A DNA stretch of 64,000 bases from positions 18,967,206 to 19,031,205 of the forward strand of contig CM068388.1 of NCBI GenBank assembly GCA_034770075.1. Direction: 5' to 3'. The position numbers were made by a program, and so were the translations under genes. The DNA is from Aralia elata. Taxonomy: Eukaryota > Streptophyta > Magnoliopsida > Apiales > Araliaceae. This document shows positions 32,390 to 43,190 of this stretch, piece after piece. Positions within the stretch are counted from its first letter, which is position 1. Each line of letters opens with the position of its first letter. The notes under the pieces were generated by a model. The model was not told the origin of the DNA. It worked only from the letters and a program-made list of their open reading frames with translations, and did no database searches.

Positions 32390-33433
32390 AACTTCTCAGA
32401 ATGGGTAGTTGATACCGGCGCCACTAGACACATTTGCGCAAACAGAGACGTAATCATTAATTACGAGACTATGACTAAGGGGGAAAATGTCTTTATGGGG
32501 GATTCTCGAACCACCAAAGTTGCAGGAAAAGGAAAAGTTTTACTTAAGTTAACTTCGGGAAAAACTATCGCTTTGCAAAATGTGCTTCATGTGCCTGATA
32601 TTCGTAAAAACCTTATGTCTGGTTCATTGTTGAACAAAGCTGGGATTAAACTTGTGTTTGAATCTGATAAACTTGTACTTACCCGTAATAGGGATTTTGT
32701 GGGAAAAGGTTTTTGTAATGGGGGTTTATTTGTTCTTGATGCTTCTGCTAAATTGAATAATAAGAATGCTTCTTTTGCTTATATTGTTGAATCTTTGGAT
32801 ATGTGGCATACTAGATTAAGACATTTAAATATAACATCTATTAAAAAGTTGAAACAACTTGAGCTTATTCCTAATTTTGCAAATACTGAGTTTAATAAGT
32901 GTGAAATTTATGTGGAAGCAAAACATGCTAAGAAACCTTTTAAAAGTGTTGAAAAACATACTGAACTTCTTGAGTTAATTCACAGTGATTTAGCTGATTT
33001 TAAAAATACTACAAGTAGAGGTGGTAAGAAATACTATATTTCTTTTGTGGATGATTATTAATCTAGATACACTCAAATTTATCTCCTTGCCTCTAAAGAT
33101 GAAGCGAAAAAAATGTTTATTAAGTACAACGCAGAGGTTGAAAATCAGTTAGAAAGAACGATTAAAAGGGTTAGATCCGATTTTGGAGGTGAATATGAAT
33201 CGGGAAGTCTTAAACAATTTTGTGAGCTAAATGGTATTATACATGAAACTTCTCCACCTTATTCTCCACAGTCCAATGGAGTTGCTAAAAGGAAAAATAG
33301 AACTCTTAAATATATAATGATAATTAGTTCTGGTTTACCTTATAATATGTGGGGTGAAGTTTGTCTTTCTGCAAATCATATTTTAAATAGAGTTCCACAT
33401 AAAAAGATAGGCTCTACACCATATCATTTATGA
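32390..33433 (+). pseudogene. Copia protease and integrase region
   Basis: The protease motif VVDTGATRHIC begins near 32407 (catalytic Asp in DTGA). FLHVP-like VLHVPDIRKNLMSGSLLNK follows, then the GAG-pre-integrase segment (MWHTRLRHLN). The integrase core follows with HSDLADF and FVDDY (TAA at 33059-33061), GGEYESGSLKQF, and PYSPQSNGVAKRKNRT up to a TGA at 33432. In active copia elements the His of the zinc-binding pair and the DDE residues lie here; frame breaks rule out function. Confidence 0.9.
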
Positions 33434-33529
33434 AAGAATCATGCTCCTAACTTGGGGTATCTTAAAGTGTGGGGGTGTCTAGCTAAAGTAGTTATACCAG
33501 AATTTTAAAAGAAATAAGATTGGACCTAA

Positions 33530-35358
33530 AACAATGGATTGTATTTTTATTAGATATGTTTCTAATAGAGTAGCATACAGATTTTTGGTTATTAAAGATG
33601 AGACTAATAATTATCAGAATTATTCTATTTTCGAAACTAAGGATGTAGAATTCTTTGAAAATTTTCTTCCAATGAAAATAAGAGACATGGGCAGTCCATC
33701 TTCAAATGAATTTCTTAAAAGGAAAGATAAAGAACCTGTACCTGCTTCTACTAGAAGTAAAAGGCAACGTTTTGAGAAAACTTTTGGCCCAGATTTTATA
33801 ACTGCTTTTATAACTAAAGATGACCCTAAAACGTATGGAGAAGCAATGAAATCAATTGATGCAACATTTTGGAAAGATGCTATTAATAGTGAACTAGAAT
33901 CCATTATGTCTAACCATACATGGGAACTAGTTAATGTGCCTAGGGTGTAAACCTATTGGTAGTAAATGGGTGTTTAAAAAGAAGTTAAAAGCTGATGGGT
34001 CTATTGATAAATTCAAGGCTAGACTTGTGGCTAAAGGGTATACTCAAAAAGAAGGGTTTAACTATTTTGACACTTACTCACCAGTGACTAAAATTACAAG
34101 CATAAGAATTTTAATTTCTTTAGCATCTATTCATAAATTGATAATCCACCAAATGAATGTTAAAACTGCTTTCTTGAATGGAGAGTTAAATGAAGAAATA
34201 TATATGTGTCAACCAGAAGGATTTATTGTTCTAGGAGAAGAACAAAAAGTGTGTAGACTTGTGAAATCATTATATGGTTTGAAAAAAGCACCAAAACAAT
34301 GGAATGACAAATTCAATAAAACTCTCTTGTCTAATGATTTTGTGACAAATGAATCTGATACTTGTGTGTATAATAGATTCAATGGAAACTGTGGTGTGAT
34401 TATTTGCTTATATGTGGATGACTTGCTAATATTTGGTACTGATGAGAAAGTTGTGAAAACCACAAAAACTTTTTTATCTTCTAAATTTGACATGAAAGAT
34501 TTAGGAGAAGCGGATTTGATTCTTGGCATGAAAATTAATAGACATGCAGATGGTTTGGTCTTATCTCAATCTCATTACGTGGAAAATATTCTTAATAAGT
34601 TTAATTTCTTTAATAAAGAGCCATTAGGAACACCTTATGACTCTAGTATACATTTAAAGAAAAATAAAGGGATTGGTATTGCACAAACTGAATATGCTAG
34701 AATCATTGGTAGTGTAATGTACCTAATGAACTGTACTCAACCTGATATTGCATATGTCATCAGTAGACTTAGCAGATATACTCATAATCCTTCACAAGAT
34801 CATGGGAATGCATTGCCACGTCTAATGAGGTATTTAAAAGGAACAATTAATGTAGGTATACATTTTACTGGCCATCCTAATGTTTTAGAAGGATATTGTG
34901 ATGCTAATTGGGTATTTGATAATGATGAAACAAACTCCACCGGTAGATATGTGTTTACTTTAGGTGGAGGAGTTGTCTCTTGGAGATCTACTAAATAAAT
35001 TTGTACTGCTAGATCTTCTATGGAATCTGAATTTATTGCATTAGAATTGGGAGGTACAGAAGCAGAGTGGCTGAGTAATTTATTGGCAGACATACCATTA
35101 TGGTCTAAACTAATTCCTTCTATATCTCTGCATTGTGATTCTCAAGCTGCCATTGGCCGAGCAATGAACTAAGTGTATAATGGGAAACAAAGGCATATTC
35201 GCTTGAGACATAATATTGTACGAGGACTGATCAGTAACGATGTTATTTCCATGGAATTTGTGAGGTCTGAAAAGAACCTAGCGGATCCGCTTACAAAGGG
35301 ATTGATTAAAAAGATTATCCAGAGGGATGGGACTATTACCAACATCTTGAGTAAGTAA
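33530..35358 (+). pseudogene. Copia reverse transcriptase and RNase H
   Basis: 33534-33950 is the linker to RT (TYGEAMKSIDATFWKDAINS). RT continues in the next frame at 33950 with GSKWVFKKKLKADGS and DTYSPVTKITSIRILISLAS. The catalytic motif YVDDLLIFG is intact near 34410-34437. RNase H follows (YCDANWVFDNDETNSTGRY, then SMESEFIALELGGTEAEWL) and ends near 35357 (KNLADPLTKGL). Breaks: a frame change near 33945, a TAA at 34996-34998 and a TAA-TAG pair near 35169. The RT domain alone is open over 350 codons. Confidence 0.92.
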
Positions 35359-35912
35359 TGTGTGATGGAAACCCAACCCATGTGATTGGAGATCCCATGA
35401 ATTGGGTTCAATGGGTAACAACAAGTCACAGAATTACTTAATTATAGCACTACAATTATTTATCCCTGTGTGCATGTAGTGCTTACTGACAAATTGTGTT
35501 AAGATGAATCATTTAGATTCTTAATGAAACTCATAGCCCTAAAAGGTGGTGTATGTCCGTTTACACTGATGGGTTCACCTATATAAAGGTGGAAGTGTAG
35601 GTTGCTTCCTATGAGAGCCTATGGCAAACTCTCTAGAGCCTTTATGAAAATCTGGGATATGGCGCATGGCCTAGAACGCGCCCAACCGCAGACTTGTGTG
35701 GATTCAGCATTTTTGGTATGTGTGCTAGTTCAACTGTTTGTATCACAGATAATGGGTTCAAGATTTTAATTCACCTATAATCTACAATCATAAACTTGTT
35801 TCACTAAGTGTCGATTCAAACCCACAAGGTATCGACATGATGTATCTAAAATCCATTGTCTTTCTTACTTCGTTGTAATCTTTCTTTAATAAATTTAAAT
35901 CATGTGGGGGAT

Positions 35913-36721
35913 TGTTAGTTATGCTTCAAATTCTAGTGTTTACCAAAGTCCCACATTGCTCACTTTGGAAACCATTCTTGAGTATATTAGTATATCTTAG
36001 TGTTGGGCTTAATAACATGGTTGAGGAAAAAGGGATGGCCTCGCGCACATGGGGTTGGCTAAGGAATTAGGTTGGGCCAAGCTTGGATCTTGGACTTCCG
36101 GCCAGAAAACCTTAATACGTGTGGGCGCGGTACACCCGCGTAGGGGGGGTGCAAATCTGGACGATTTGGCCTCGCGGGTGCACCCAGATAGCCCAATGTT
36201 TTTCTAAAATTAGTAACCGAATTTTTGAATGAGTCATTCCCAAGTTCCATGTTTTCTACTCGTTAAGTCTCAAACACATTTTTTTTTGCTTAAGCTCCAT
36301 ACACATTTTTGTCTCTTAAACCTTCTTCCGTGCTTTCCCACGTTTTATGTATTTCAGATCTGAGATCTCATTTCTCCTATACATATGGATCAGTTCGTAA
36401 TGCTCAACACATCTGATTAACCTTAATATTCAGAACATGTTTCTCTTCTAAATACTCTGTTCTTATTTCGTGAGTCGGGCAATCAACAAAGACAAGTCCA
36501 AAACCTCTTTCTGTGAGTACACATAATTGGAGGTTTCACCGTTGAATCCTGGAGGGTGAATGTCGGCAGCCCATTTGTACCGGAGGTTATTACCTGTAGG
36601 GACGGAATCACTTTTTAGGACAGTAGCTCTACTACGCCTCGGTTTCATTCCTTATTTCCAGATAAGTCGTTTCAATTTTATTGCTCTATTGATCTTGTTA
36701 ATACTGCTAGAAATTCCAACA
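35913..36721 (+). repeat. Copia right LTR (809 bp)
   Basis: Same ends as the left LTR. It carries about 40 extra bases at 36197-36240 relative to the left copy. Confidence 0.95.
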
Positions 36722-36726
36722 TATTG

Positions 36727-37034
36727 TTGGTCCCTTAGGTTTAAAATAGACTAGAGGGTGGGGTGAATAATCTTTTCTAAAAACTGTGATTGATTATTTG
36801 ATTTACCAAGTTGAAAAATTATTTCAAATTAGAGCATGACTTGCAACAAAAAATATTAATTAGAAACCCCAACTTGTTTTTTGCACAAAAAGCTAGCAAG
36901 CTAATGTCAATGAAATAATAATAATAATGCTAGAAAGAACATAAATCTATAATACACAGAGAGAGATAAAGAAAAGAGAAGGGGGAAGGAGGGAGGAATA
37001 TTTAGTTCTGACAAACAGATAAAAAAAATCATTA
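36727..37034. other. Short intergenic stretch, no gene seen
   Basis: It begins TTGGTCCCTTAGG, then AGAGGGTGGGGTGAATAA, which resembles the start of an old LTR cut by the copia insertion; this is not certain. A purine-rich tract lies at 36957-37000. Confidence 0.35.
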
Positions 37035-37317
37035 TGCTACATTTGGATTGAAGAAATTGAATGATTTTTTAAAATATTTCAAATGTACGTTGGGTGGTTG
37101 TTGGTGGTAGGTGGTGTGAAAGAATGTCATAATTGTCATCTACATCCATTCCATTGGATTAAATTTCATTCCACCACCTCTCACATGAAACAAAAATCAA
37201 AGGGATGTAATGAATTTTTATTCTATCAGAATAGTTTATCCACTAAAATGATTACCAAATACATATTTTTCGATTTCATTCCTTTCTCCATTCCATTCCT
37301 TTAATCTAAATGTAGCA
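37035..37317. mobile_element. Tourist-like MITE (TTA target)
   Basis: The ends TGCTACATTTGGATTGAAG and CTTTAATCTAAATGTAGCA are inverted repeats, flanked by TTA on both sides (37032-37034 and 37318-37320). The TTA target is typical of PIF/Harbinger-derived MITEs. No coding region. Confidence 0.65.
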
Positions 37318-37418
37318 TTAGTGTAACTTCTTTACTTTTTTGATCTCTTTGTTATTAACTGAAAGCTGAAATTTTTACCTCTTTTTACTAATTAATGTTT
37401 ACAGATCCAACTAAATGA

Positions 37419-37754
37419 ATGTTTAGGGCCAAAGTAAAGATCATGGAACTACTTTCTCAGGGAGCTACTTTGCCAAAACATCAAAGTTATGACGCACAGC
37501 CAAAACCAAATATCTCTCAAAAAATTCCCATATCGTTGTCGGTTGAGACTGTTGGGCAAAGAGAGATCCAATCGGAAGAAGAAATAACGACAAACAATCA
37601 ATTGTTTATGCAGGAAGACAAAATGGCCTCTTGGCTTCAATATCTACTCGATAACTCCTCTTTCAACCAAGATTTCTATGCCATTATTCTTTGTCTACTG
37701 CCCCCTTCCGCGCCAATCTCTGCCCCTGTTTTACTTTATTTGGCTTTTACATAA
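37419..37754 (+). pseudogene. Exon fragment of a PIF1-like bHLH transcription factor
   Basis: Starting after an intron-like TTTACAG, the frame reads IMELLSQGATLPKHQ, a damaged version of the active-phytochrome-B-binding motif near the N-terminus of PIF proteins (family form ELLWxNGQ). It continues with LFMQEDKMASWLQYLLD, NSSFNQDFYAIIL and a proline-rich tail, matching the conserved MQEDEMxSWLxYPL block of PIF1-type factors. The bHLH domain, nuclear signal and upstream exon are not found nearby. The Trp of the motif is lost. It is probably a transposed or captured exon rather than a working gene. The exact paralogue is uncertain. Confidence 0.7.
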
Positions 37755-40700
37755 TTGTGTCGTTGAAAGCAATATTTATGTCATTATAGTGTCGCTAAAA
37801 GCAATATTTGTGCCGCTAAATGTGTACTGAGAGAATTTATGGATAGGTGTAATGATGGAGATCCTAATCCGTTAATTTTCAATTGTAGTCATGATTTGTG
37901 CCACACATACATTGATGCAACTTGAATGAAGTTGAGAAAGTTGAAACGCAGAGGGACTAAACACACACTTGTGAAACTCGAGACGTAAAAATTGGAATAT
38001 AGTATGCAAATGAAATTTAATTATAATTTGGAGCTCATTCCAATTTCAAGACTTAGAATTGAGTTGTCAAATTTAACTTAAAGTTGGACCTTAAAACTGC
38101 AAATCAACATCATCTATGATTTTCTCTACTATATCAATGCAAAAGCCCACAGATCTTCCATCTAACATGGCCTCAATAAGTATTGTTCGTGCTTCTTGAT
38201 GACGACGTAAAAGTAGGACTGTATTTAGCACAGCCCATCTGACTTGAGAATTTGTTTTCTTCTGTGTGAAACCCAAGCTACTAAGTAATAAATCCAGTTG
38301 TTACATGAACAAAAGTGGTTCAATTAGCAATGTGACTAGTTGGAATATATAGTACAATTGTACAACCATATAGGGATATCATCGAGTGTGAGAACAAATT
38401 GAAGGCCATCTAAAGTGCAACTCCTAATTATACGGATAACGGATGCAAATTGTTTCTATAGACTGCGTAGATGGATTGCCCAATTTGAACTGTCTAGAAT
38501 CAAGATTCAGAATAATGTATACCTGGTTAATATTACTAAGAAGGCCTCCTCTAGCATAACCATATAAAACATACTCAGTTGCCACACCTGCCACTGCTAT
38601 ACAAGAGAACCTGTTCAACATCTATAAAAGAATCAATGTCATTGTCAATTTTCTAATTTCTTGCCAATCCCCTCAGAATAGTGAATTACTACTACAGAAG
38701 AACTTAGACAACAAAAAGTGAAAGCATAACACGGAGACATACCGTAGCTGATACTTTTCCTTTATTAACCTGTATGTAATGGGAAGTGGTCCATATTAAA
38801 GGACAGAAGGCAAAAATAACCATTCTTTTTTGTTTACTATAAAACAATTAAAAGGCAAAAGCTTCCTATTCCTATTAGTTTTGTTAGATTTAAGATCTGA
38901 TCTAAGGCACATTCACATAGAAAATTATATCAAGAACAAAAAACAAAAAGCAACTGATATATCCCGGTTCACCAAATTGTGGCTAATCCTACATATCTGA
39001 TGTATTCATAATGTGTCTCACACACTCCATAATTATTCACACACAAAATAATATTTTATATTGTAACAAAAAAACACCCTAATTGCTATAATATGGGCTC
39101 AAACACATGATGCCCAAAATATTAGACAAGCCCAAAACTGGGATGTTAATAAACTGGGAGTGAAACCCACAACTACCCTATCATAGTAGCTATTATTCGG
39201 ACCGGCTGAAATATGAGTGAATCCCAAAAGGCTTCAAGAAAGACTATATTGCAGTCATCAATTGGTTTTTGTTTGATATGATATAGTTATCAATTGTTCT
39301 ACCATTACAACTATGTATAACATACAAACAATCTAAGGTAAAAATATCGGTATCTTTATATATCAAACATTATGTACTAGCTAAGGCGACATAGAGTTAA
39401 CTTAATGCCTATGGGCAGAGCCATCCAGTAAGCCATTAAGAGGGAAAAAAAGTATCGAAAGAAATTATAGACAACATGAGCAAAGAATTGGGAAATAACA
39501 TGAGATACAAAAATTTCAATTAATTACTAGAAGAAAACATACTTCTTCAAGAAACTCAAAATCAACAAAAGCAGTCCCTGCTTGAACATTGAGCGACCCT
39601 TGCTTTTGGAAAGCTTCCAAACTTGATAGTGTATATCCCTTGGGAAGAATTCCCATCAGGTAGGCAATCAAGAAATGGCCAGCTTCATGCTAGATGATAT
39701 TGACAATCAACATGACAAAAATAAAAATCATTTTTCTTCAAGATGTAATGAGACATACATGTTTATTAGAACAAGTATACAATAATAATATGCGTGTTGT
39801 GTACGTGCAGATACAGAAATGGCTAATTTTAGGGGTCTCAATTTTTTTTTATCTAAATTAATGACATTGTGTAATACATGTATTTTTATTACATGCTCAA
39901 TCACAAGAGATGTACTAAACTAATGTAATAATGCCACATAATTTGAGACACTAATTGACACAAAAAAATATGAGACCCTAACATTACTCATTCAAAAATA
40001 GAGTTCACCTTTAAAATGTGCCGAAATTGGGAATTCATATGAATTCCATAAATTGGAAAAACTCAAGTAAGGAGAAATAAATCTTACTTGGATTACCTTA
40101 TTATGGTACTTTTGGCTCCAGTTGTGGCCTATGGTATCGAGAACCAAGCCGTTGATTCCACCATTAAAAGAAACCTAAGAAATACCATTTTGAGAGACCC
40201 AATAATAAATAATATAAACTTTGGTTTCCTACAAGTTATAAAAATCTGTAAAAGTCGGCTCTTCAATCAAAAGAAAAGTGCTATAACTACACTTAATAAT
40301 TAGGAAACCTCATTGCGCTCTTAAAAAAAACTAATAAATGGTAAATACAGGTCGAAATTGGAAAAATCAGCCAAATGAACAAAATTAAGCATATGTGCCA
40401 ACTATGAGGATCAAAGTCGGCTATTAAAAAGTAAAACATGTTTTCAGAATAAAAATCATTAAGAAGCACTAGTTCTAGGGAGAATTTACCGCATCAAGTG
40501 TCCATAAAAACAACAATCCCAAAGAGAAATATGACTTATGTGGGGCTAAATACAAACACATTCCATGCTGAAATGCCCCCTGCAAGAGCAGCAAGCTGCA
40601 AGTTTCTTTTTATAGCTCCAAGTGCGTAATCCACTGGTGAGAGGAGAGAAAAAGTCTCTATTCTATTCAGTTTTAGTTCATCCAAGGTGTAAAGTCTCTA

Positions 40701-40924
40701 GGGTACCTGCAGTCAGTCTTATGTTAAAAATATTACTTACTCATGTTTATCTTTCAAATTATTTATTTTGAGTGTAATGCTAAAAGAGTAAAATATATCT
40801 GGAAACTTGTTGAAATTTGACTGGAACATCCCAGTGCCTGTTATCAAGTTAGTTGATTAAGGTTTTTGTTTGGTTACTTGGGATTGGAGCTTTTAGGGAG
40901 ATTAGTTGAGTTAGACTTTGACTT

Positions 40925-41215
40925 GTCATGTTCGAGCTCGTTTAAAAGCTAAACAAGCCAAGTCGAACAAGGCTTTAAATGAGTCTGAGATTTGGTGCAC
41001 GAACTCGACTCATTTAGCTCGAGCTCGAGTTGGGCTTAAGCAAGCCGAGCCGAGTTGAGCCAAGCTCAAATCTAACTCGACTCGTTTAACTAAATATAAA
41101 AAAAACTTGGTAAAATTTGACTAATATAACGAGCTTGAGCCAAGTTCGAGTTGAATTGAGTTGAGCGGAGTCAAGCCGAGCTCGCAGAAAAATCGATTAA
41201 TTTACAACTCTAATT
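40925..41215. repeat. GAGCTCGAG-type degenerate repeat in an intron
   Basis: The words TTCGAGCTCG, AGCTCGAGCTCGAG and GAGCCGAG recur many times in both orientations within 290 bp of the intron between exons A and B. It looks like an old non-autonomous transposon, but I see no clear ends. Confidence 0.4.
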
Positions 41216-41692
41216 GGGATGGTAAGGGAAAATAGTGGGAACACATTTTGATGCATGTTCAACTTCTTTCTATCCTCTTGGTCATTTCTCTTTTCCTTTG
41301 TTATGTCAACAGTTTGAATCACTGGCCTTTTAGTTACATGTCCAAGAAAAGGACTTTACTATATTATACACCTGGTTTGACTTATGGTCAATTATTATTT
41401 TATCTTTGAAGTTTTTCTTTTTCTCTTTCCTCATCAAGCTTCATAATCAATGTTGTTAGAAAACTAATAGTAATATAAGGAATTATGAACTCATTAATAA
41501 ACCAATGATATATTCCATTCTGAAAGAATCATTAATCTAGACCATTTCCCTTGTGATTTTATTATTTGGGTTCAATCAAAAAATAAAATTGAATTGAGCA
41601 TCAATATTGACCCAATCTTCTAAGCAGAACATTGGGAATCATGAGGGTCATTAAGGCAACTAGCTAGATTCATCATTAACTAAAAAAGGATA

Positions 41693-42057
41693 CTCCCTCG
41701 GTTCCTAAATAATTGACGTTATACGTCAATTTTTTTGTTCCCAAATATTTGACGTTATAGGATTTCTAGGAGAATTTATATATATCTATGTAATCCTCTC
41801 TCTCCTTCCTATTGGAGTCCTAAAAAAAATTAAAAACTTAAAAATTTTCTCTCTTCTTCTTGTTGGAGTCCTATGAAAAATTAAAGACTTAAGAATTCTC
41901 TCTCCCCTTTCTATTGAACTCTTTTATCTTTTTATGTATATCTGTGCAATCTTCTCTCCCCTTCCTATTGGATGAATAGACAAATGAATTGGAGTAATTA
42001 AGTTTCTTAATTGGTGTGCATTGAGGTATAACGTCAGTTATTTAGGAACCGAGGGAG
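41693..42057. mobile_element. Stowaway MITE
   Basis: CTCCCTCGGTTCCTAAATAA at the left is the inverted complement of TTATTTAGGAACCGAGGGAG at the right, with TA on both sides. It is 365 bp and lies in the intron of the M41-like gene. Confidence 0.9.
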
Positions 42058-42144
42058 TAAAATTTTAGCTTTTTATTTCTTTTTTTGTCCCCTTGCTATT
42101 TGAGTTTCAAACATCACACGTGAAGTAGAATTGCTTCCAAATTA

Positions 42145-42342
42145 CTCCATCGATTTCGAAATTTGACATACATTTTGACTTATTAAAGTCAATTTGCAAA
42201 ATTTTATAATTCAAATAGTTAATTTACAATGGTTATAATAGTTTGTATTAAAATTAAATAATTTTGTATTGATGTTAAAATTTTGAATTTCACCAATTAA
42301 CTCTAAAAAAGTAATATATCTCTAATTTTGAAACCGGTGGAG
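42145..42342. mobile_element. Stowaway MITE, older copy
   Basis: Ends CTCCATCGATTTCGAAATTT and AATTTTGAAACCGGTGGAG are imperfect inverted repeats, flanked by TA. It is 198 bp, next to exon A of the M41-like gene. Confidence 0.75.
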
Positions 42343-43190
42343 TACAAATTTGTAACACATTCGACAAGCAAAAAATGGAAAAACCTGTCGCACACCCCCA
42401 AAACACCGTAAACCGTCAAGTTTCCCCTTGCAAATCCTTGACAAGTACCAATGCAGCTCTCTCATTTCCATTGCTTACCTCTTTATCCACTTGTTCTAAC
42501 ACTTGTCATCTTAATCCACCAGAATTCACAACCCAAAAACTCTAGGAATTTAACCTCGAACGCGACGAAATGTGGGAGATGTAACGACTGGAAATTCTGA
42601 AATTTTCTTGTAATTCGAATTTTTGAATATTAATGAATATTTTATATTTTATTAATATTATATTTGTGTTACGTGTTTAAAGGTTGCGTGACAACCTGGA
42701 TTATGGGAATGCATAAAATTTTATGTGTTATAGTTTTGTTCAAGTGAATAATTGATTTCGCGTAGCGTCGCTAAATCACTATTCACGGGGCACGTTTCCC
42801 GAGGCACTATTCATGCCAGATATTTTTGTGTCTTTTTCGATATTAATAAATTTCATAAATACGTGTATGTGTACGAATAATTTTTCCAAGTGTCGGAAAT
42901 TTTATTTGAGCTGATACGTGATTTTATCCATATCCGAAATGCATTAAATGGGTGTTCCGAATATTTGGACAAATCCCATAATAATTATTTTTACCAATCC
43001 CAATATTTATGGTAATACCTATTTTAATTTTGGGTAGAATTATTTACCAGTTTTGGTACAAAAGTGAGAGTTTTCGGATATATTTTTGATGTTTTCTGGT
43101 ATTTATTTTGGCTTGTTATACTAAGTGAGAACCAGCCAAACCATTTTTCACCAATCAAATTGCTAGGAATGAGTGAGTGGGGGGAGTATT

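Larger units (their letters stand above)
30609..36721 (+). mobile_element. Ty1/copia retrotransposon, full-length but decayed
   Basis: Two LTRs flank gag, protease, integrase, RT and RNase H in Ty1/copia order. The target duplication TATTG is perfect at 30604-30608 and 36722-36726. The LTRs start TGTTAG and end CCAACA. A purine tract (CATGTGGGGGAT) precedes the right LTR. The polyprotein has several stops. Confidence 0.95.
38091..42515 (-). pseudogene. M41-like (FtsH protease-domain type) chloroplast metalloprotease gene, disabled
   Basis: Minus-strand exons, 5' to 3': A 42385-~42515 (VLEQVDKEVSNGNERAALVL, VKDLQG, then LRCFGGVRQ); B 40490-40697 (RLYTLDELKLNRIET, LSPVDYALGAIKRNLQLA); C 40088-40174 (VSFNGGINGLVLDTIGHNW); D 39543-39689 (HEAGHFLIAYLMGILPKGYT); E 38743-38769 (VNKGKVSAT); F 38523-38621 (MLNRFSCIAVAGVATEYVLY); G 38091-38297 (SQVRWAVLNTVLLLRRH, stop at 38091). 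HEAGH is the zinc-binding protease motif. The family includes Arabidopsis VIR3-like thylakoid proteins. Lesions: one extra G in a GGGG run (exon A), one extra C in a CCCC run (exon B), and AA instead of AG before exon G. Exons C to F are intact with good splice sites. The 5' coding exons are not identified. Confidence 0.85.

Noticed and set aside
37750..37850. Another CACTA end at the GTGTCGCTAAAAGC words
   Set aside because: TAGTG is present by chance, but there is no poly-T stretch, no subterminal array and no partner end.
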